A DNA stretch of 64,000 nt from Baylisascaris procyonis (taxonomy: Eukaryota; Nematoda; Chromadorea; Rhabditida; Ascarididae). The number at the start of each line of letters is the position of its first letter. Position 1 is the first letter of the stretch. The DNA lies in contig JAZARR010000230.1 of NCBI GenBank assembly GCA_037389465.1, positions 3,162,001 to 3,226,000 of the forward strand, written 5' to 3'. Below, in pieces: positions 38,757 through 51,012 of the stretch. The translations under genes and the position numbers were made by a program. Under the pieces are notes generated by a model. It was not told the DNA's origin. It ran no database searches and saw nothing but the letters and a program-made list of their open reading frames with translations.

Positions 38757-38833
38757 TGATCATGTGCTGATCATATGGCATCGAGGCTGATCATGCGCTG
38801 ATCATGTCACATCCATACTGATCGCAGATCGAT
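38757..38833. promoter_or_regulatory. Cluster of TGATCA palindromes upstream of UGP
   Basis: Four TGATCA sites (first at 38757), three of them in GCTGATCAT, within about 50 bp, followed by ACTGATCG and CGATCATC. The cluster ends about 180 bp upstream of the proposed UGP start codon. It could be a local duplication or a regulatory array; no factor is recognised. Confidence 0.35.
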
Positions 38834-39010
38834 CATCTGTGTAAATGGTTTCGCATTAAAAAAAGGAACAAAATGGCAATAAAAAAGATAAATGCGCATT
38901 GCTGAGCAATCTTTATACGAGTAGTTCAAAAGACGGATCGATAAAGATCGCATTGATTTCAGTGGTCATACGAAGTGAACTAGTCCACTAGCACATATTG
39001 CATAGTGTAT

Positions 39011-42000
39011 ATGATGGACGGTGGTGATCGGTTATTGATGATGAAGAACGCCCTTCAGCCTTTAATAAATGATGAAGTAAGTTTTTTTTCGTATATCATA
39101 TTACTTTTGGACAAACAAAATAGATTGATGAATTAATTCCTTTAGCCTTTCGTTACTTTATCATTATTTTTTTAAGTATTATTTTTTCTTCATTTTTTGG
39201 CTACTATTGATAAATTGACTGTTGAATTTCAATTTTATCACTGTATTCGAGTTGTTTTTGCGTATTTGTACTCACTTTTCTATTCATCATATTCAATTCA
39301 GTTATTTTACATATTAGCTTATTAGCGAAGATTTCGATACTGCGTCTTGTGCATATCGCTCAAACGCTTTACCAGTTTGTCTATGCGAGAGTTGATTCCT
39401 TCACAACTCAAATTTCGGCTTCATTTTTTCATTAACGTTATATGCATTGCAGATGTCAACACACTTCAAAATCTTTGAATTGTAAAGATGTAAACCAACT
39501 TTCCGGTAACCTTAATTGCAATATTATCCGTCGAAATTTTTTCGATTTTCTGTTGACCACTATTCTATGATATAGAAAAAGCCTTAAATATGCGTTAAAT
39601 TTTTGCATTGATATTTGACACACGTAGACCCACTTCCCATCTAATTTCCCATTTTCACTTGTTGATGCCACTTTTGGGCATTTATTTTCGGATTTCTTCG
39701 GTTGGGGTTGCCAAATTATTACTCAGTTGTGGCGCTAGTGTATGATTACTGATGGCAAGAACACTCTTGCATCGAAAGCGGATTAGGGAAAGGGCATTGA
39801 GGGTCGAAGGGGGGAGAGGGTGTTCCTGCAAAAAAAAAAAAAAAAAATCTCAAACTGCCTTTGATTTTGCGAGCCAATGACTTTATATCATCTTGAACAA
39901 TCGATCTAAGCATTTGATGTTATGTGCTCAAGGCATTGATCGTTGATCGGCCGATGACGATCGATGTGTTTGAATTGAACGATTGATTGCTTCGTTGCCA
40001 TCGTATACAACATTTACGCAACGTGACGCAACATTTCGTCATTTCCACTTTGAACTCTGTTCTGTTTGGATTCATTGTTTGACGTCTCTTCATTAAAAAA
40101 AAAAAAAAAAAAATTCGGGACCATTTGCTTAATACTTTTTATCTACAAAAATCCTTAAAAATGACCGCTGAAGAGAGTAACTTAAAATAAAGAAATAATA
40201 AACAGTAATAAATTAAAAGCCAAATATGAGAGGGATTAAGAATCTATTTAGAAAAGAGAGTGGAAGGGAAGGGGAATTGAAAATCGCTCGAAATCTTCTC
40301 TTTAACAGCACTGAAAATGTGGGGAAAAAATCGTCGATGATACAACTATAATTGCTTTTTTTTTTGCATCTGACGAGGAAATATTGGTGGATTGGAACAA
40401 TGATCCGCTAGAATTTTCGGAGATTTTATGCAAAACTCTACAAAGATATCATAAAAAATTTGCATTTCTTCCCTCCTGCACATTGCCTGCATCTTTGATT
40501 ACCCTCTCGCCTCCGTCATCATCGTCCTTTCCTCTCCATCTCGCCCTCTACCCAGCCCCCTTATCGCCTTTTCCCTCATCCCTCCCCCATCTCTTACCCA
40601 CCGCATGTACCTTTTACCTTTTAAAACCTATATCATCCCTTACGCACTGTGAAACAAAGTAAAAGTGCTTCTCATCATTAATAATTCTTGCGTATAAATG
40701 AGTCTATCTTCTTTTTAATTGCCTAATATAACAAACAAATAGGCGCATTGTCATCGTGTTACCTTTACGCTTATTGAAAATTTTTTCTGCTTACAAATTT
40801 ACTTCGACACCCTCAAAAAGTTTCCATATATTATCTGGTTCATCCATATTCTTGCAATTTCTTTTTTTTTCCAATTTTTCACCAATTCCATTTATTTTTT
40901 TTTCACAATACTTTTCTTCAGATGACATTTTAATTCATTGCACTTTAATCTACTTTACTTTATCACGAGTTTAATTTTATTCAAAAAAATTTTGATATCA
41001 ATTTATTGGTTTGTTGATCACTTAAGCGATCAGTCGAACTGATTTTATTGTATTTAAAAATATCTCTGCGGGCTGACATATAAACAACAAACAGATCTTT
41101 TTTTGCACACTTAATTTATTTTTGGAACTCGCAAAATAGTAAAATGTATAAAAATTGGTGAGAATAAACAGTAATGAGGAGAGCAAAAAATAAAAGTTCA
41201 CTATATAAGAATAGTAATATTTCGAAATTGAAAATAATTGAATGAATAGTTAATTGGAGAGAGTTATCAAAGAAGGATATCGTCCACTTCAGTATTTTAT
41301 ATTGAGGAAATATAGAAAGCAATCTTTCAATAAAACATTTTCATAGAAAAGATATTTAATGCATAGAAGGAAGCATTAAATATAACGTTTTTGAAATTTT
41401 TGACAAAAATTATTGTTTTATATCAAACTCACTTTAAAATATAGATTATCTCTTCGAGCACCTTAGCCATTTCAATATTCCCCTGAAACCCTTTCCCCCT
41501 CCACTCTTGCCCTCTATAGTTGTGTGTTCTTTCCTACCTCCCGGCTCAACTGGTTGCTGCACCTCGAACCTCTTCCTCTCCGCCTTCTTTTCTCTCAATT
41601 AATATTTTCTGCATTTTACGCATTTCCCTTCGAGAAGTATAGTCGTTTATTAGCATAGCCATCAGCAGAAGGTTGTGTTACGGCAGAGAGGAACAACTCG
41701 TTTTCGATCGTTTTTTTTTTTTTGCATAAATTTGCATCGAAAGTTATGTTACGGAACGACATTCTCAGTGCTATTTTTATCGTGTAAATAACTGACGTCA
41801 TTCTTCCTATACTATTGGTCGCTCTCAATGTTCATTTTCCGTCAGCGGAATGACGCCAACAGTATGATATTAAACAGAATTTCGGGCTCTTAGGTTGTTT
41901 TATATAAGAAGAGGGCTTTATTAGAGATCATACGGTAAATGTTTGTACATTCATCAAGATGGTAGACGAGAGTCATTGTGTTGTTGTGGGGGGGGGGGGG

Positions 42001-45000
42001 GCACGATTACGGTTTTGAATTGAAATGCTTTCCGGAACTGATATATTGCTTTAAAGAATAGACCGGATCATAACCGGTAGTGGTGATAAATTTTTCTTCC
42101 CCAACATCTGAGGCAGAGTTTCTTGCTGCGGGATGTTTTTTTCCATTTATGGTATGTTTTGTTGTTATGTTATGACGAGAACGGATTAATTAAATGTAAG
42201 CAAATTAGATGGACGAAAGGTGCTCGGATGCCCACTAACTGGAAGATCGTTTTGTCTTTCGTGACAGCTAGCTGTGTTCATTGCAGCGATCAGCGCAGGA
42301 TGCAGCCATATTCGCATCTTTGTTCGATCAATTCCTCAATGAACCAGCCACTATCGATTGGTCGAAGATGAAACCTCTTAAAAAGCATATTGATTATGAA
42401 AGTTTGCCTCAATGTGAAGCGATCGATCACGATACTGTTCTCAAGCATTTATGTGTGGTGAAGTTGAATGGTGGACTTGGAACAACGATGGGTTGTAAAT
42501 CACCCAAATCATTGATCACAATACGCGATGGATTAACCTTCCTTGATTTTGCTATCAGACAGAATGAGGTTCGTCGAATTTGAAAGGTGTTTCGTTGCAT
42601 CAGACTTGATTCGGTATCCCCATCTAATTTCTTTATTGCTTATCGAATGCTGTGTTGTGTAGGTTGTCAAAGTAATGTGTTACTGAGAATAAATGTTAAC
42701 GTAATTGAGAGTATTGGTGAGAACACGGACTGCATTGTGGCTATCCTCTTTCTCCTATCTCCTACCTTTGGTGTCGGCAAACGACTCGCACTGATGATAT
42801 TTACAGATAAGTGGTAATAAATGACTATTTCCAGTCTCAAATAACCAGTATTCCTAAGCATTGTCCACAATGAGGAGGTCTTCGAAAACATCTAAGCACA
42901 CTTCCTCACATTTGCATATTATTGGTGTTAAGAAGGTACATTTCAGATATTGAACGCAAAATACAACAGTGATGTGCCTTTAATTTTAATGGACAGTTTT
43001 AATACAGCACAGCCAACGGCTAGTGCTCTTAAGAAAAGAGGACTGAAGCTACGCTCGTTCATGCAAAGCCGATGTCCACGTATCTTCGCCGACACACTTC
43101 TACCTGTCCCGTCGGGTCCGAATGATCGGATATCAGACGGGTACGTTTATAAGACAATGTTTACCTTGCAATTGCGAAATATTCATCCTTTTCTAAGCTA
43201 GCTAGATGTTTCTGATCCAAATAATATCTTATATAATATCAGTTATTAAAATAAATTCCGAACAATTCGTTGTTGAATTTTATTCCTTAAAGCAGAGAGA
43301 AATCCATTATCTGGAAAGAGTTCGGATCTGACAGTGAAGGTGAATTGTAAGGTCCTCAGTCTTGCTATGGATCATAGGTGATTTGCCTTCTTAAAATGGA
43401 TAGCGACGAGAATGCATTTTTGATGAGCCGAGTGGAACAGCAAAGAGAGTCTCCAGCACATATAAATTATAATCGTTTGAATCTAAGGTTATATTTTTTT
43501 TGCAGTGAGGAAATAAAGTGCATCTCAAATTTGTAATTCCTCTTTTCGATTATTTGTGCAATTGGTTTTGTCACCGTTTTTCAATTGAACTATAATTTAA
43601 GAGCGATTTTTTTCTTTTTTTTTATAGATGGTATCCACCTGGTCACGGTAATATATTCCAATCGATGCATCTAACGGGTATTTTGGATGAGCTCATCTCG
43701 AGTGGACGTCACATTTGTTTCATATCGAATATTGATAATACTTGTGCGACGGCCGATCTACGAATAGCAAAATTTATGTTGGATTCGGGCACTGAATATG
43801 CGATGGAATGTACCGAAAAGACATCATCCGATACAAAGGTTTCGTTGTTTATCGTAATGAGTGGAAGATATTCAACGTTGGTTACTCATAGATAAACATC
43901 GGAAAAGGATTCTTTTTTTTTTCTGATATAAAGGATTTTGAAGTGCTTAAAATTATTAATTTCATCGAAAGTTTTCACAAGAGATCTTTGATGATATTTA
44001 TAGCAATTAAATGGCTTCTATAATTTTTACAGTGAATTCTGCTCATCTATAAGAATTCCTTTTATTTTTTTCTAAACTCCATTGGAATATATCTCGCTAA
44101 TTGGTAATGAGAAAAAAACAACAGCGAACGTATTGAACGGTGATATTTGTGGTAAAATATCATGTGATCTGATCGGAAATTATAACTGCTCAAATTTTTG
44201 AATGCATTTTTTTCACTTGTATGATTGATATGCTTTCCTTCGTTTACTAATTAGTTATATTGATTGAAATCAAATAATTAAGTGAAATCGTCGAAATGAT
44301 TAGTAAAAAAAAAAACGCGAAATTTCAGGGTGGTACATTAATCGAAATTCATGGACATTTAATGCATTTGGAAATGTTGCAAGTACCAAAACCAAATGTG
44401 GAGGAATTTCTTTCGACTCGTACATTTAAGTAGGCTAATAATTTCGAAATTTTGTTATTTGCTAATTATCTTTAATGCAAAAATTCTAATTATTTAGATT
44501 AAGAGTGAAGGAAGTTGATTTTTGTGATTTCAAAGTTTTTTTCCATAAGTTATCAAAAATTTCGCTTGAAATTTTTAATCTGTTAGGTTGAGGGGGAATC
44601 GAATTTTTTCTTATGTTTTTGTTCTTCCCCCTCCACCCATCTCACCAAATGGTAGAAATCTGTCAATGAGTGTTAAATTGTTGCATAGATGATTTAGAAA
44701 GATGTAAAAGTGTATCGCTAAAATCACTTTGTATAGACTAAATGCGAAGAATGAGAAGCATAAATGCAATTTCATGAGGGAAAGTGCATCGATAATTGCA
44801 GAAGATCACATCGTTTATTCAAATTGTATTTCTTTTTCAAAAAAAAATTTTTTTTTGCAGAAATATTCTCCCTGAAACTTTGCTAACTTATTGAATTCAA
44901 CAAATTGCAAAGATTTATCGTTATTATTTTTTTAGAACATTCAATACGAACAATATTTGGGTGAATTTGATCAATGTGAAAGAGCGCTTATCAACAATGA

Positions 45001-46910
45001 AAATGGAGATCATCGTTAATAAAAAGGTGATTAAATTACAAATGTGATAAATCTTGAGATTGCTTAATGTCTGCGATTGATTATTTGTTTTAGTGTTTCT
45101 TTGCGCTTTTATAAACTTTCATTTGCATTAAAGTCATGTATGGAGTCTGTGTGTCTGCCTGTATGTATGTGGGTGTATGCATATTGTGCTTATCTTACGA
45201 CTTCAGTTTGTGAGTTATTGAAGTTAAAATCACGAAATTTGATAGATGTAATTAATTAAGACGATAGAATTTGATGAATATAAGCATTTTAAATGGATTC
45301 ATGAATTTAAAAATGAGTTTTGTCTATTTAACGATGCCCAAAAATCTGCACACCTTTTGCGATCGATTAGATTCATTCTGTATATGGCGAGTCAGAGAAG
45401 GACGAATATAAGGGAAAAAAGTTCTGCGAAATGTGTCCAATCAGTGTGAGTATAAATGAGCTGTTGTGGGATATTTCTTTTTTGTTGGCACTACATTAAA
45501 CCGGTTTGTCTTATGAGCACAATACCATCGTGCCAATATGCTGCCTCAATTGGTAGTTACTGAAATGTCCCTTAAGTGTACTGTGATTCTTCACAAATTT
45601 TTAATTTAGAAGGTGGGGGGGGGGGGGAGGGAAGGGGTGGGAGAGGGAAGCGGAAAGGAGATGGATGGAAATAGATTTCAATCTATCAAAGAATCTGCTT
45701 TTGCTGTTTTTGCATTCCCAAATGCGGAGATGGGCCTCGAATATAAAACTGTTTTCTTGTGTACGATTTGGCTGCTACATTACGAAAATTGAAGAAATTA
45801 TGTCTTTATTACGCTTTATCACTGCTTCAGTCTCACGTATAACTTAGGCAATGATCACTCAATGGGATATAACGATTGATGGGTATGAGTCATAGGCAAA
45901 GAAGACTTTCGCTCAATCAGTCGGCATATCGGATGCTTATCTTGGAAATGTATCAACCAACAGCTGTTTTTATTCATTTTCGTGCATTCTTGAGAAAAGA
46001 AATGAGTCAACCTTTTTCTGTTAGTAACGTTTTTGAGGGGAAGGTTGCCCAGAGAAAATTTCAGAAATAGGGAAGCTGAAGGATTCTGGTGCAAGCAATA
46101 TAGATTGTTCTTCTCTCACTTTTATTTCCCACATTTTTTATGTTTGCTAAGCCGAGTAAAACCATAAAAGTTAAACGTGTCAAATATGAGAAAATACTTT
46201 ATGAATCATTATGACATAATATATTTGAGTTATTAGATAATTTATTGAGAAACACAGGCAAGTTGAAATAGTATGACGTCATCATTGCAGGAAAATAGTT
46301 CAACGTTTATAATACGTTGCATAAGCGAAAATTTCTTGATCTTGTTGCTCTTTCCTTTATCCTCTTTTTTTGGCTCACATTTTGAGTTCCAACAATTCAA
46401 CTTTCATAACAAATGTGCATCAAATAGGAAAGTTTCACCTTTTAGGTTTATAATTTTTGATGTTATTCATTTATTATTTGAAAGGATGATAGGCAGATTT
46501 TGCACCCAATCGCTCTAAATCGATGTTTATTGCTTTTAGAAGTTGGCGAGTGGTGAAGATGTGATACAGTTGGAAACATCAGTTGGTGGTGCGATTCGTA
46601 ATTTCGAACCTGCGTGTAGTAAGTTGATCGTTGTTGAAACTTTATTTGCTTAGAAACGTTAACTATGCATATAATGTTGCTTTGATTCACTCATCTATTC
46701 TTATGCAAATGTTGCATTTCCATTCTTTACTTCTTTTCCATTTATAAAAGTAATTTAATTTTATATTGCTCAATTTATCAATTTCACCATTCAAATTCTC
46801 AATAAAAAATCTTATCTAGCTAGTGGAACTGAGATTTAAATCACTAGATATGGCTATGTGTCACATTCATTTGCAATTTACGAGCGATTCTTTTGCATTC
46901 TTCTATGAAT

Positions 46911-46958
<48 letters not shown>

Positions 46959-46968
46959 TCATAGAAGA

Positions 46969-47043
<75 letters not shown>

Positions 47044-48113
47044 TGCAATTTATTCATCATAAACGTTATGACGATCAACTTAAGTGAGACTAATCGAAAT
47101 GTATAATATAACGTGGTCGCTGAAATTGATTTTAATTCCGATTGTCCGTTTCGTTATGAGTTATAAACACTCTAACCTATTACTAAATTAAGAAAGTTTT
47201 ACTTGAGAATTCATATAAATTGATTGGCGAATGTTGAAAGTTTCATTCGAAAGTTCGAAACCCGTCTGAGAAGAAATTTTTTTATTCATTATATTGTTCA
47301 TTTCTCAGAGATATTTGAAGAGGATTTTGAATGACCATAAATCATCGGAGGGAGTGATAATAAACTTTTTTTGAGTAGCATACTCTATGAAGAGGTAATA
47401 TTTTTGAACTTTTAAAATTGATGAACGTTGAAGGTATTCGAGTGCCGCGTTCACGATTTCTTCCAGTCAAAAAAACACAAGATTTATTGGCTATAATGAG
47501 TGACATCTACGAGATGGATTGTGAATTTCAATTGCGACTTCGTCTCGATCGTCCAATACCCAATCAGCCAACAATTAAACTGTCCAAACAATTCAGTGCG
47601 CTTTCTGAATTTCAACGACGTTTTGCATCTATACCACATTTAGCCGATCTCATTCGACTTACCGTAGACGGTGATGTCTGTTTCGGGAGTGACGTTGTGC
47701 TCAAGGTAAGTAAAAAATGCTGAGGGTAAATTTACTAATAAAGATTTTCCTGTTTGAAATCATTGAGCATTGATACAATTTGTTGATACTACGAATGTTT
47801 CTCTAAGATTAGAAACGAATTTCGAGATTTTTTAATTGAAATGATTTAAACGAATTTCGAAATTTAATTAGATTCATGAGATCGTGAATAAACTCTCAAG
47901 GGTTTATGCTTAAGGATATACAAAGTAAAGGATATAAATTATTATGGTTATTTGAAACAATCATATCTTCAATGGATGAGTGTCTTTGAGACGGTCGTAT
48001 TGCAGGGTGATGTGATAATAATAGCGGATGACGAATGTACGCTTGAGATTCCGAGTTGCTCATTTATCGAGAATAAAATTGTGAGTGGTCGATTACGTTT
48101 TAGAGAAAATTAA
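39011..48113 (+). CDS. ugp: UTP-glucose-1-phosphate uridylyltransferase, nine exons, 467 residues
   Basis: Makes UDP-glucose from UTP and glucose-1-phosphate in the cytosol, feeding glycogen, trehalose and glycoconjugate synthesis. Exons: 39011-39076 (first, inferred), 42287-42568, 42947-43140, 43628-43838, 44329-44429, 44936-45026, 46540-46618, 47434-47705, 48006-48113; phases agree and total 1404 nt. Motifs: the uridine-binding [20 protein letters not shown] (79-98), [63 protein letters not shown], then [16 protein letters not shown] with the conserved lysine near 354. The left-handed beta-helix follows, ending [12 protein letters not shown]. Length is slightly below the vertebrate enzyme (about 500), mainly at the N-terminus. 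The first exon (MMDGGDRLL..., donor GAA/GTAAGT) is chosen because it is in phase and no ATG lies directly upstream of 42287; it is the least sure exon. Confidence 0.92.
41988..42001. repeat. G14 homopolymer tract
   Basis: Fourteen G in a row in the long first intron of UGP, about 290 bp upstream of exon 2. Confidence 0.85.
45143..45257 (+). repeat. Dispersed repeat, diverged copy C
   Basis: A tgtctg/tgtatg-rich head followed by a segment with ttgaagttaaaatcacg, which resembles the middle of the copy at 50885-51012. It sits in intron 6 of UGP. The conserved tail is not clear here. Confidence 0.35.
46900..46967. repeat. Near-perfect 68-nt palindrome: inverted arms around an AT array
   Basis: Arm cttctatgaattgta at 46900-46914 is the exact reverse complement of 46953-46967. 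The 38 bp between are almost pure AT repeat, itself self-complementary, so the whole can fold as a long hairpin. It lies in UGP intron 7, immediately before a second long AT array. Confidence 0.9.
46972..47041. repeat. (AT)n microsatellite
   Basis: About 70 bp of AT dinucleotide in UGP intron 7. Confidence 0.95.
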
Positions 48114-48192
48114 CGAATTCAACACGACAATCACTTCCGACATTTCACTTTTAAATCTTATAATCATCTTTTTAATGCGTTTGTAAACGTCG

Positions 48193-48198
48193 AATAAA
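48193..48198 (+). terminator. AATAAA polyadenylation signal of UGP
   Basis: A canonical hexamer 80 nt after the UGP stop codon, the nearest on the sense strand. The position fits a short invertebrate 3' UTR. Confidence 0.55.
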
Positions 48199-48340
48199 TT
48201 TTCACTTTTTTCTTCTTCTCACAACTTATTCTTTAATAGTTAATGTTGGAAAGAAATGGAGATGAACATCTTATGGATGCTAGCGTCCACAAATATAACA
48301 AATCGAATGATTGCTTATCGGTGCAATTTAATACGGATCG

Positions 48341-48341
<1 letters not shown>

Positions 48342-48395
<54 letters not shown>
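48342..48395. repeat. (AT)n microsatellite
   Basis: About 54 bp of AT dinucleotide downstream of UGP. Confidence 0.95.
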
Positions 48396-48399
<4 letters not shown>

Positions 48400-49331
48400 C
48401 CATGAAAGATTTAATTAATCGATTCGAAAATCAGTTACACGAGTATGTTATCGTCATATATCAAAAATAATAAATGAATGCGACCCAGGTAATCCGGTTT
48501 CCATTTTGCTAAAAACGACACGAAATAGTGCATCAAAAACAAATGGAAAAGTATGATAGAAGGGCTGGCACGAGTGGTCTGAAATGAAAATATCCGCTCA
48601 GTGAAAGATAGATGCAATTTTTTTGGTACCTTTGAATGTATGCATTTTCTTCCGTGATTGATGAATCAATATGAAATAATGTGCACGAGCTCATCGAATG
48701 GTGTGCACAATATTCAGCAACTTTATTAGTTCCGGAGTTGGAACTGCTGAGCAGAGAGACATATACACCTGCAGATTTGACGTCGCGATAGTGAGTTTTT
48801 ATGAAACAAATTTGGAAAAGAATATAAAATGAATGAGGTGAACTCATTTTATTGCAGTGAGTAAGCTTTTGCAACAACGAAATATAGTTTATTCAAATCT
48901 CAATGACAAATACAAATGATAGAAATGAACGACTTAAATTTGCATCATATATGATTATATATTTGTGCTAAATGATATTACTGCATTAGATTACTTTAAA
49001 CGAACGTTCACCGATTTTTACAAATGGAGTCGTTGTGCTTCTTTCAAAAATTAATCGCTTTTCATTGCGAACATTTTGGATAAATTTGTTGTTGAATGAA
49101 TGCACCAAGCGATTGCAAGTTTCGAAGTTACTCTGCTTAAGAAAGAATGTCCGTTCATGAACAATGTACTCCCCTCTTCTCTTACCCACATCCAAATAAG
49201 TACATTTTTCAAGTCTTCATTCAAGAACCCGGCTTTTTAATAAGGCGAGCTTCATAGCTTTTTTACGGAAAAGGAGCATCGACTCAAAAGTGAACTACGG
49301 AGGTGTTGTTGGTTGACTTCAATATTCACAG
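48396..49331. other. Intergenic stretch between converging UGP and an unnamed minus-strand gene
   Basis: AT-rich, with only small overlapping open frames on both strands and no recognisable domain. It should contain the 3' UTR of the minus-strand gene ending at 49332. Confidence 0.5.
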
Positions 49332-49542
49332 CTAAACTCTGAGGTTGATGTGAGGCGGAACGTTGGCGACATGATGGTAATCGAAATATAGACCACCGTT
49401 GACGAGTGTTACTGTACGACCTTCCGCTTTCGCCTTACGAATTTTGCCTTCTAGACCGATCGCATCAAATGGTGGATTACCACCGGCAAACATGCTTGCC
49501 TGCTGCATCATCATCGCAACGCCTAAGCCGACCGTATTTGAT
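49332..49542 (-). CDS. Terminal exon of an unrecognised gene (C-terminal 69 residues)
   Basis: After a TTTCAG acceptor (minus strand, ending at 49543) the exon encodes 69 residues in phase 1 and ends in TAG. It reads SNTVGLGVAMMMQQASMFAG at its start and ends VANVPPHINLRV, with a basic KIRKAKAEGRT segment between. Balanced codon use, lower AT content than the flanks and the strong acceptor all suggest real coding sequence. I do not recognise the family and could not locate the upstream exons, which should lie to the right. There is no signal peptide or membrane segment in this part. Confidence 0.5.
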
Positions 49543-49602
49543 CTGAAATTGAATCGGAGAGTTGAGATGCTATTTGAACGATGAATAGATTGTTACATTT
49601 GA

Positions 49603-49800
49603 GCTACTATCAAATGGGAGTCATTCCGTGAAAGAAACCAAGCAAAAAGCATCGAAATTCATAAGAAGGCCTTTATTCGCATGCTTTACAGGCAGTATGA
49701 AGTCTCGAAAAGGACGAGAATGAAAAGGCTAATTGAGGGCGAAATTGCTGAGCGTAGCACGTTCTCAACGATGGCACAATTTGCGTCAAATCGACGCTAA
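49603..49800 (+). other. Exon-like open stretch, charged, ends in a stop
   Basis: Sixty-five codons open on the plus strand, rich in Lys/Arg/Glu (KWESFRERNQAKSIEIHKKA at the start), ending at TAA 49798. It may be a terminal exon or a relic. It lies antisense to the intron just upstream of the 49332-49542 exon, so both cannot easily be normal genes. Family not recognised. Confidence 0.22.
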
Positions 49801-49970
49801 CGATTCGCCTATCTCATTGTTGCCCTTATTTCTGACTGATAACGAGATATTGAGTTAATTGAGAGGAAGAGGACAGCAAGGAGGAGGTAGAGGGAGGTGG
49901 GGGAGGGGGAGAGAGAGGAGGCGAAGGGTGAAAAAAAGCTGTGACACAGTCTTGGGAGGATAATACAGGT

Positions 49971-50121
49971 ATGGCGCGATTCACTAAATCGAAGCAGAAC
50001 GCTTTGTCGAGTAAGAAGAGCGCTTCTGTTTCCGCCGAAAAGAGGATTAGATTAGAACGATGCCTTAGTCAAGTTTCTGCTGCTAAATTCAATAGAAAGG
50101 AGATTTCCAAACGAAAACGAG
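49971..50121 (+). other. Possible first coding exon, basic N-terminus
   Basis: AATACAG then GT then ATG: an acceptor-like site two bases before the start codon, followed by MARFTKSKQNALSSKKSASV and further Lys/Arg-rich sequence up to a donor (CGAG/GTAAAT) at 50122. In nematodes an AG right before ATG is often a trans-splice site. A possible partner exon is 51721-51797 (VNSDTDLNKYFARTQLSNKL then stop), which is in phase. The product would be a small basic protein of about 75 residues; function unknown. Confidence 0.3.
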
Positions 50122-50884
50122 GTAAATGAAAAGCTTCAGCAATTGCTAAGAATCGATGAACAGCTGAGTGGAAAAGGTCAAACTCAAGCATGAAAACGCT
50201 CTCAAATAAGCTTCAGCGCCACCAAATAGAATTTTTACAAGATTCATCAATAGAAATACTTCTTTTATCGTTAAACAGTTATTTTTTTCCTTGGTTTCCT
50301 TGAAAATGACCTCGAAAATGAATCAATCCAGGTTCAACAGTTATGTTTTCCACTATGAAAGAAATTCTCGCGAATTCGACAAAATGTTAGAAGGAACTTT
50401 TGCTGGCGATCAACCGGAGGCACTGAATCTGTGATTTTTATAAAATCTGTGGAGATATTTTTTTATTATTACTACTAAATCACCGCTTAAGTGAGCGTTA
50501 TTATCTGCGATAATGTGTGAGGCAATTTAATCAATCAACTTCATGCAACATTTGCGCTCATAATATCTGTTGAAATCTATTGGAGAATGCACTGAGCGAA
50601 ACAACTCGTAATTGAACTTATTATATATGGTACTTCTTTGTACTAAAGACTTCTAACAAAACACCTGGGAGGGAGAGGGGGAGGGAGAGGAGGAGGAATA
50701 GAGACATGTCAGAGGTGGTGAAGCTATGTAGATTTCTGTAATAATGCCAATCACGAAATAAGATTGACCATTTTAATGGATTATCAGCAAACAAAAAAAC
50801 GCACATAATGCAATAACACTTTTAATGAATCGTCTCTATGCATTTCGGCGAATTTACACTTGTAGAACTTGTTATAACATCCTC

Positions 50885-51012
50885 ATGTCTGTGCGTATGT
50901 ATGTGTATGCATGTGTCTGTCCGCTTACCAATTGATCTTATATCTGGAACCATTGAAATTACGGTTATAAACATTTGAATGTACACGATAGAATAACCTT
51001 CAGCAGTAACCT
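50885..51012 (+). repeat. Dispersed repeat copy B (TGTCTGT-rich head, conserved tail)
   Basis: Head catgtctgtgcgtatgtatg at 50884 and tail agaataaccttcagc at about 50990-51004. Compared with copy A at 3991, the head-to-tail distance is within a few bases and the tail differs at two of fifteen positions. Confidence 0.5.

Larger units (their letters stand above)
35709..39010. other. Intergenic region between dhx33 and the UGP gene
   Basis: No conserved gene seen. It holds a C-rich run (35976-35991), a G-rich tract (36983-37000), a GC-richer patch at 37150-37270, a possible hAT transposase tail (37662-37775, minus), an (AT)n array (38406-38451) and a cluster of TGATCA palindromes (38757-38833) just upstream of the UGP start. 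Confidence 0.55.

Noticed and set aside
46823..47062. Open frame of alternating Tyr and Ile
   Set aside because: Produced by the AT dinucleotide arrays.
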